From contig JAWLGN010000318.1 of NCBI GenBank assembly GCA_041685075.1, positions 1 to 6,137 on the forward strand: 6,137 nt of DNA, read 5' to 3'. The stretch comes from JAMCRM01 sp041685075 (GTDB taxonomy: Bacteria > Acidobacteriota > Terriglobia > Bryobacterales > Bryobacteraceae). A program made the translations under genes and the position numbers. The notes below the pieces were generated by a model. That model saw only the letters and a list, made by a program, of their open reading frames with translations, searched no databases and had not been told where the DNA came from. Positions 4,541 through 6,137 of the stretch are shown piece by piece (position 1 is the stretch's first letter; every line of letters starts with the position of its first letter).

Positions 4541-6137
4541 TCTTCGCGCAGCACCTCGAGCGGCCTCCGCCCCAGGATACGCCAGCTCGCCAGCCAGCCG
4601 GTGACAATGGCCATCAGGGCCGTCAGCACCACCGCCACGGCCGCGGGCAGCAGGTCCGGCCGGTAGGGCACTTCGAGCAAACCCTTCAGCACCGCCGCGG
4701 TGAACCCCATGGCCAGCAGGCTGCCCATCACCCCCGCCACCGCGCCCAGCAGCAGAAACTCCACCGTAAAGATCTCCGCCACGCGGCGCCGCGTAGCGCC
4801 CAGCGCTTTCAACACCGCCACTTCGCGAATGCGCCGGAAGCGTGTCCCCGCCACGCTCGAAGCCAGGATCACCGCCCCCGCCAGCACCGTAAACAGCGAG
4901 AGAAACCGGTAGAGCACCGCCACCTGGTCCACCACCTGCTGCACCACGGCGAGTACGTCCGCCACGTTCACCACCGTCACGGTCGGGTAGCGGTCGTACA
5001 TCACGCGCTGCAACGCGGGCACATCGGACGGCCGCACCCGCATGGCGCCGTAGTAGACCGCCGGCATCTCCTCGAGCGCCCCCGGGCTGAAGATGAACTC
5101 GAAGCGCGAGGACATGCGCGCTCCTTCGCTGCGATGCACCGCGGCCACCCGCGCCTCCACCTTGCGGCCCCAGGCGTCCCACACCATCACCGACCCCGGC
5201 TTCACCCCCAGAATGCCCGCGGCATCCTCCTCCACCGAAATCCGCGGCCCCTCCGGTGGCGGCGAGGCCTCCCACCACGCGCCCCGCATTAGCAGCAGGT
5301 CCGGAGGCTTCGCCGCCATCCAGGTGACCGTGCGGGTGCGCAGGTAACGGCGGCCGCGGCGCTCCAGCCCCAACTCCTTCACCGTCACCCCGTCCACCGA
5401 AACCAGCCGCATGGCTACCGCGCTCATCAATTCGGGCGGCTGCTCGACGCCCGGCTGCCGCCCCGCCAGTTCCACCACCTCGGCGCGGTCCGGCGCGGGA
5501 ACGTCCAACAGGAAGACGTTCGGCATCCCGCGCGGAGCGTTGGCCGCCATCTGTGCCGCCAGCGCGCGCTCCAGCAGAAAGACCGTGAGGATGAACATCA
5601 CCCCCACCCCCAGCGCCACCAGCACCGCCGTGGCGTGATTTCCCGGACGGTAGAGATTGGCGAAGCCGTGCCGCAGCGCCAGCGGCAACCGCGCGCGGCG
5701 CAGCAGGGCCCGCAGCGCCGCCAGCATCAGGCGCGCGATGCCCGCCAGCGCCGCCAGCCCCACCGCCAGCCCCACCGTGAAGTACAGACCCAGGCGCAGC
5801 GCGTGGCGCGGGCTGCCTTCCACCAGCCAGACCGCCAGCAGCCCCACGCCCGCCAGAATCGCCGCCGCCGCCAGAAGCTGCGCCCGCCTGCGGCGCGGCG
5901 GCGCGCTTTCGGCCATCTCCCGCCGGAAGATCAGGTTGGGCCGCACGCCCCGGAGGCCCAGAAGCGGCGGCAGCGTGAACAGCAGCGTCACCGCCGCCCC
6001 CGCGGCCACTCCTTGCAGGGCGGGCAGCGGATCCCACCCCATCGCCGGCGCGCCCGGAAACAGCCGCTCGATCAGCAGCGGAATCACACCCGCCACGCCC
6101 AGCCCCATCGCCGCGCCCACCAGCCCGCCCGCCACAC
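4537..6137 (-). CDS. ABC transporter permease, FtsX/YbbP type, C-terminal part
   Basis: Partial: it enters from the right edge, and at least 532 residues precede the TGA at 4539-4537. Family members with this plan run to about 800-850 residues, so a third or more is missing. Residues are numbered from the codon at 6135. Hydrophobic segments lie near 5-24, 42-62, 86-104, 113-136 and 167-188. A large extracytoplasmic domain (about 190-400) is followed by segments near 406-428, 455-480 and 495-515. The cytoplasmic coupling motif is clear: FRRIREVAVLKALGATRRRV (433-452), as in FtsX-domain permeases that contact the ATPase. The protein ends with LGRRPLEVLREE (521-532), mirrored at 61-72 by LRGVRPNLIFRR, the end of the first FtsX repeat. 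It would work with a separate ATPase, presumably encoded to the right. YbbP, LolC/E and MacB relatives extrude or move envelope substrates; the cargo is unknown. The hydrolase follows after 32 bases. Confidence 0.93.
   Translation of the reverse strand, partial: VAGGLVGAAMGLGVAGVIPLLIERLFPGAPAMGWDPLPALQGVAAGAAVTLLFTLPPLLGLRGVRPNLIFRREMAESAPPRRRRAQLLAAAAILAGVGLLAVWLVEGSPRHALRLGLYFTVGLAVGLAALAGIARLMLAALRALLRRARLPLALRHGFANLYRPGNHATAVLVALGVGVMFILTVFLLERALAAQMAANAPRGMPNVFLLDVPAPDRAEVVELAGRQPGVEQPPELMSAVAMRLVSVDGVTVKELGLERRGRRYLRTRTVTWMAAKPPDLLLMRGAWWEASPPPEGPRISVEEDAAGILGVKPGSVMVWDAWGRKVEARVAAVHRSEGARMSSRFEFIFSPGALEEMPAVYYGAMRVRPSDVPALQRVMYDRYPTVTVVNVADVLAVVQQVVDQVAVLYRFLSLFTVLAGAVILASSVAGTRFRRIREVAVLKALGATRRRVAEIFTVEFLLLGAVAGVMGSLLAMGFTAAVLKGLLEVPYRPDLLPAAVAVVLTALMAIVTGWLASWRILGRRPLEVLREE

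Noticed and set aside
3626..5292. Long plus-strand open frames opposite the hydrolase and permease.
   Set aside because: They are expected by-products of high GC at third positions; the minus-strand frames carry all recognisable motifs.
4505..6037. The hydrolase frame stays open for about 1530 bases upstream of its ATG, across the permease, giving an apparent 973-residue protein.
   Set aside because: The upstream part is Gly/Ala/Arg repeats without domains, the usual out-of-frame shadow of a GC-rich gene. The permease frame there has clear membrane segments and FtsX motifs, and the signal peptide at 4504 marks the true start.
1..6137. CRISPR array, insertion sequence, tRNA/rRNA, attachment site or intrinsic terminator.
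   Set aside because: No direct-repeat array, transposase, RNA-gene pattern or hairpin followed by a T-run was seen on either strand; almost all of the window is coding.

Overview
GC-rich bacterial DNA (mostly C or G at third codon positions) in which every supported gene lies on the minus strand. No gap between genes exceeds about 35 bases, and there is no RNA gene, mobile element, CRISPR array or clear terminator. The gene content is an exported PHP phosphoesterase, an apiosidase-like (DUF4038-type) glycoside hydrolase, an FtsX-family permease, and an exported protein with a recurrent KPKKMEKGKRYFEG / WVDDRDLQIVKTYGKG core. This set, with the high GC, suggests a soil-type Acidobacteriota (Bryobacterales/Solibacter-like). 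That assignment rests on family memory and composition, not on a marker gene.

In transcription order (right to left) the genes are: (1) the C-terminal 532 residues of a large FtsX/YbbP-type ABC transporter permease, cut by the right edge; (2) a secreted 462-aa GH140/apiosidase-like hydrolase; (3) a 308-aa membrane protein with what looks like two tandem bacterial PH domains; (4) a 384-aa acyl-CoA dehydrogenase closely resembling short/branched-chain enzymes; (5) a 262-aa exported protein of LolA-like general character and unknown role; (6) the first 50 residues of an exported PHP-domain phosphoesterase, cut by the left edge.

Gaps of 32, 11, 22, 28 and 33 bases suggest one transcription unit, but the genes do not form a recognisable single pathway. 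Four products act in or across the envelope (permease, hydrolase, PH protein, LolA-like protein) and a fifth is probably exported (PHP). The dehydrogenase is a cytoplasmic enzyme of branched-chain amino acid or short-chain acyl-CoA breakdown. The most useful second-look points are the duplicated PH architecture, the stop codon that is part of the Shine-Dalgarno sequence of the PH gene, and two genes that lack a Shine-Dalgarno but have a TANNNT box 7-8 bases before the ATG, which raises the possibility of leaderless starts. I did not find a clearly new defence or mobile system here.
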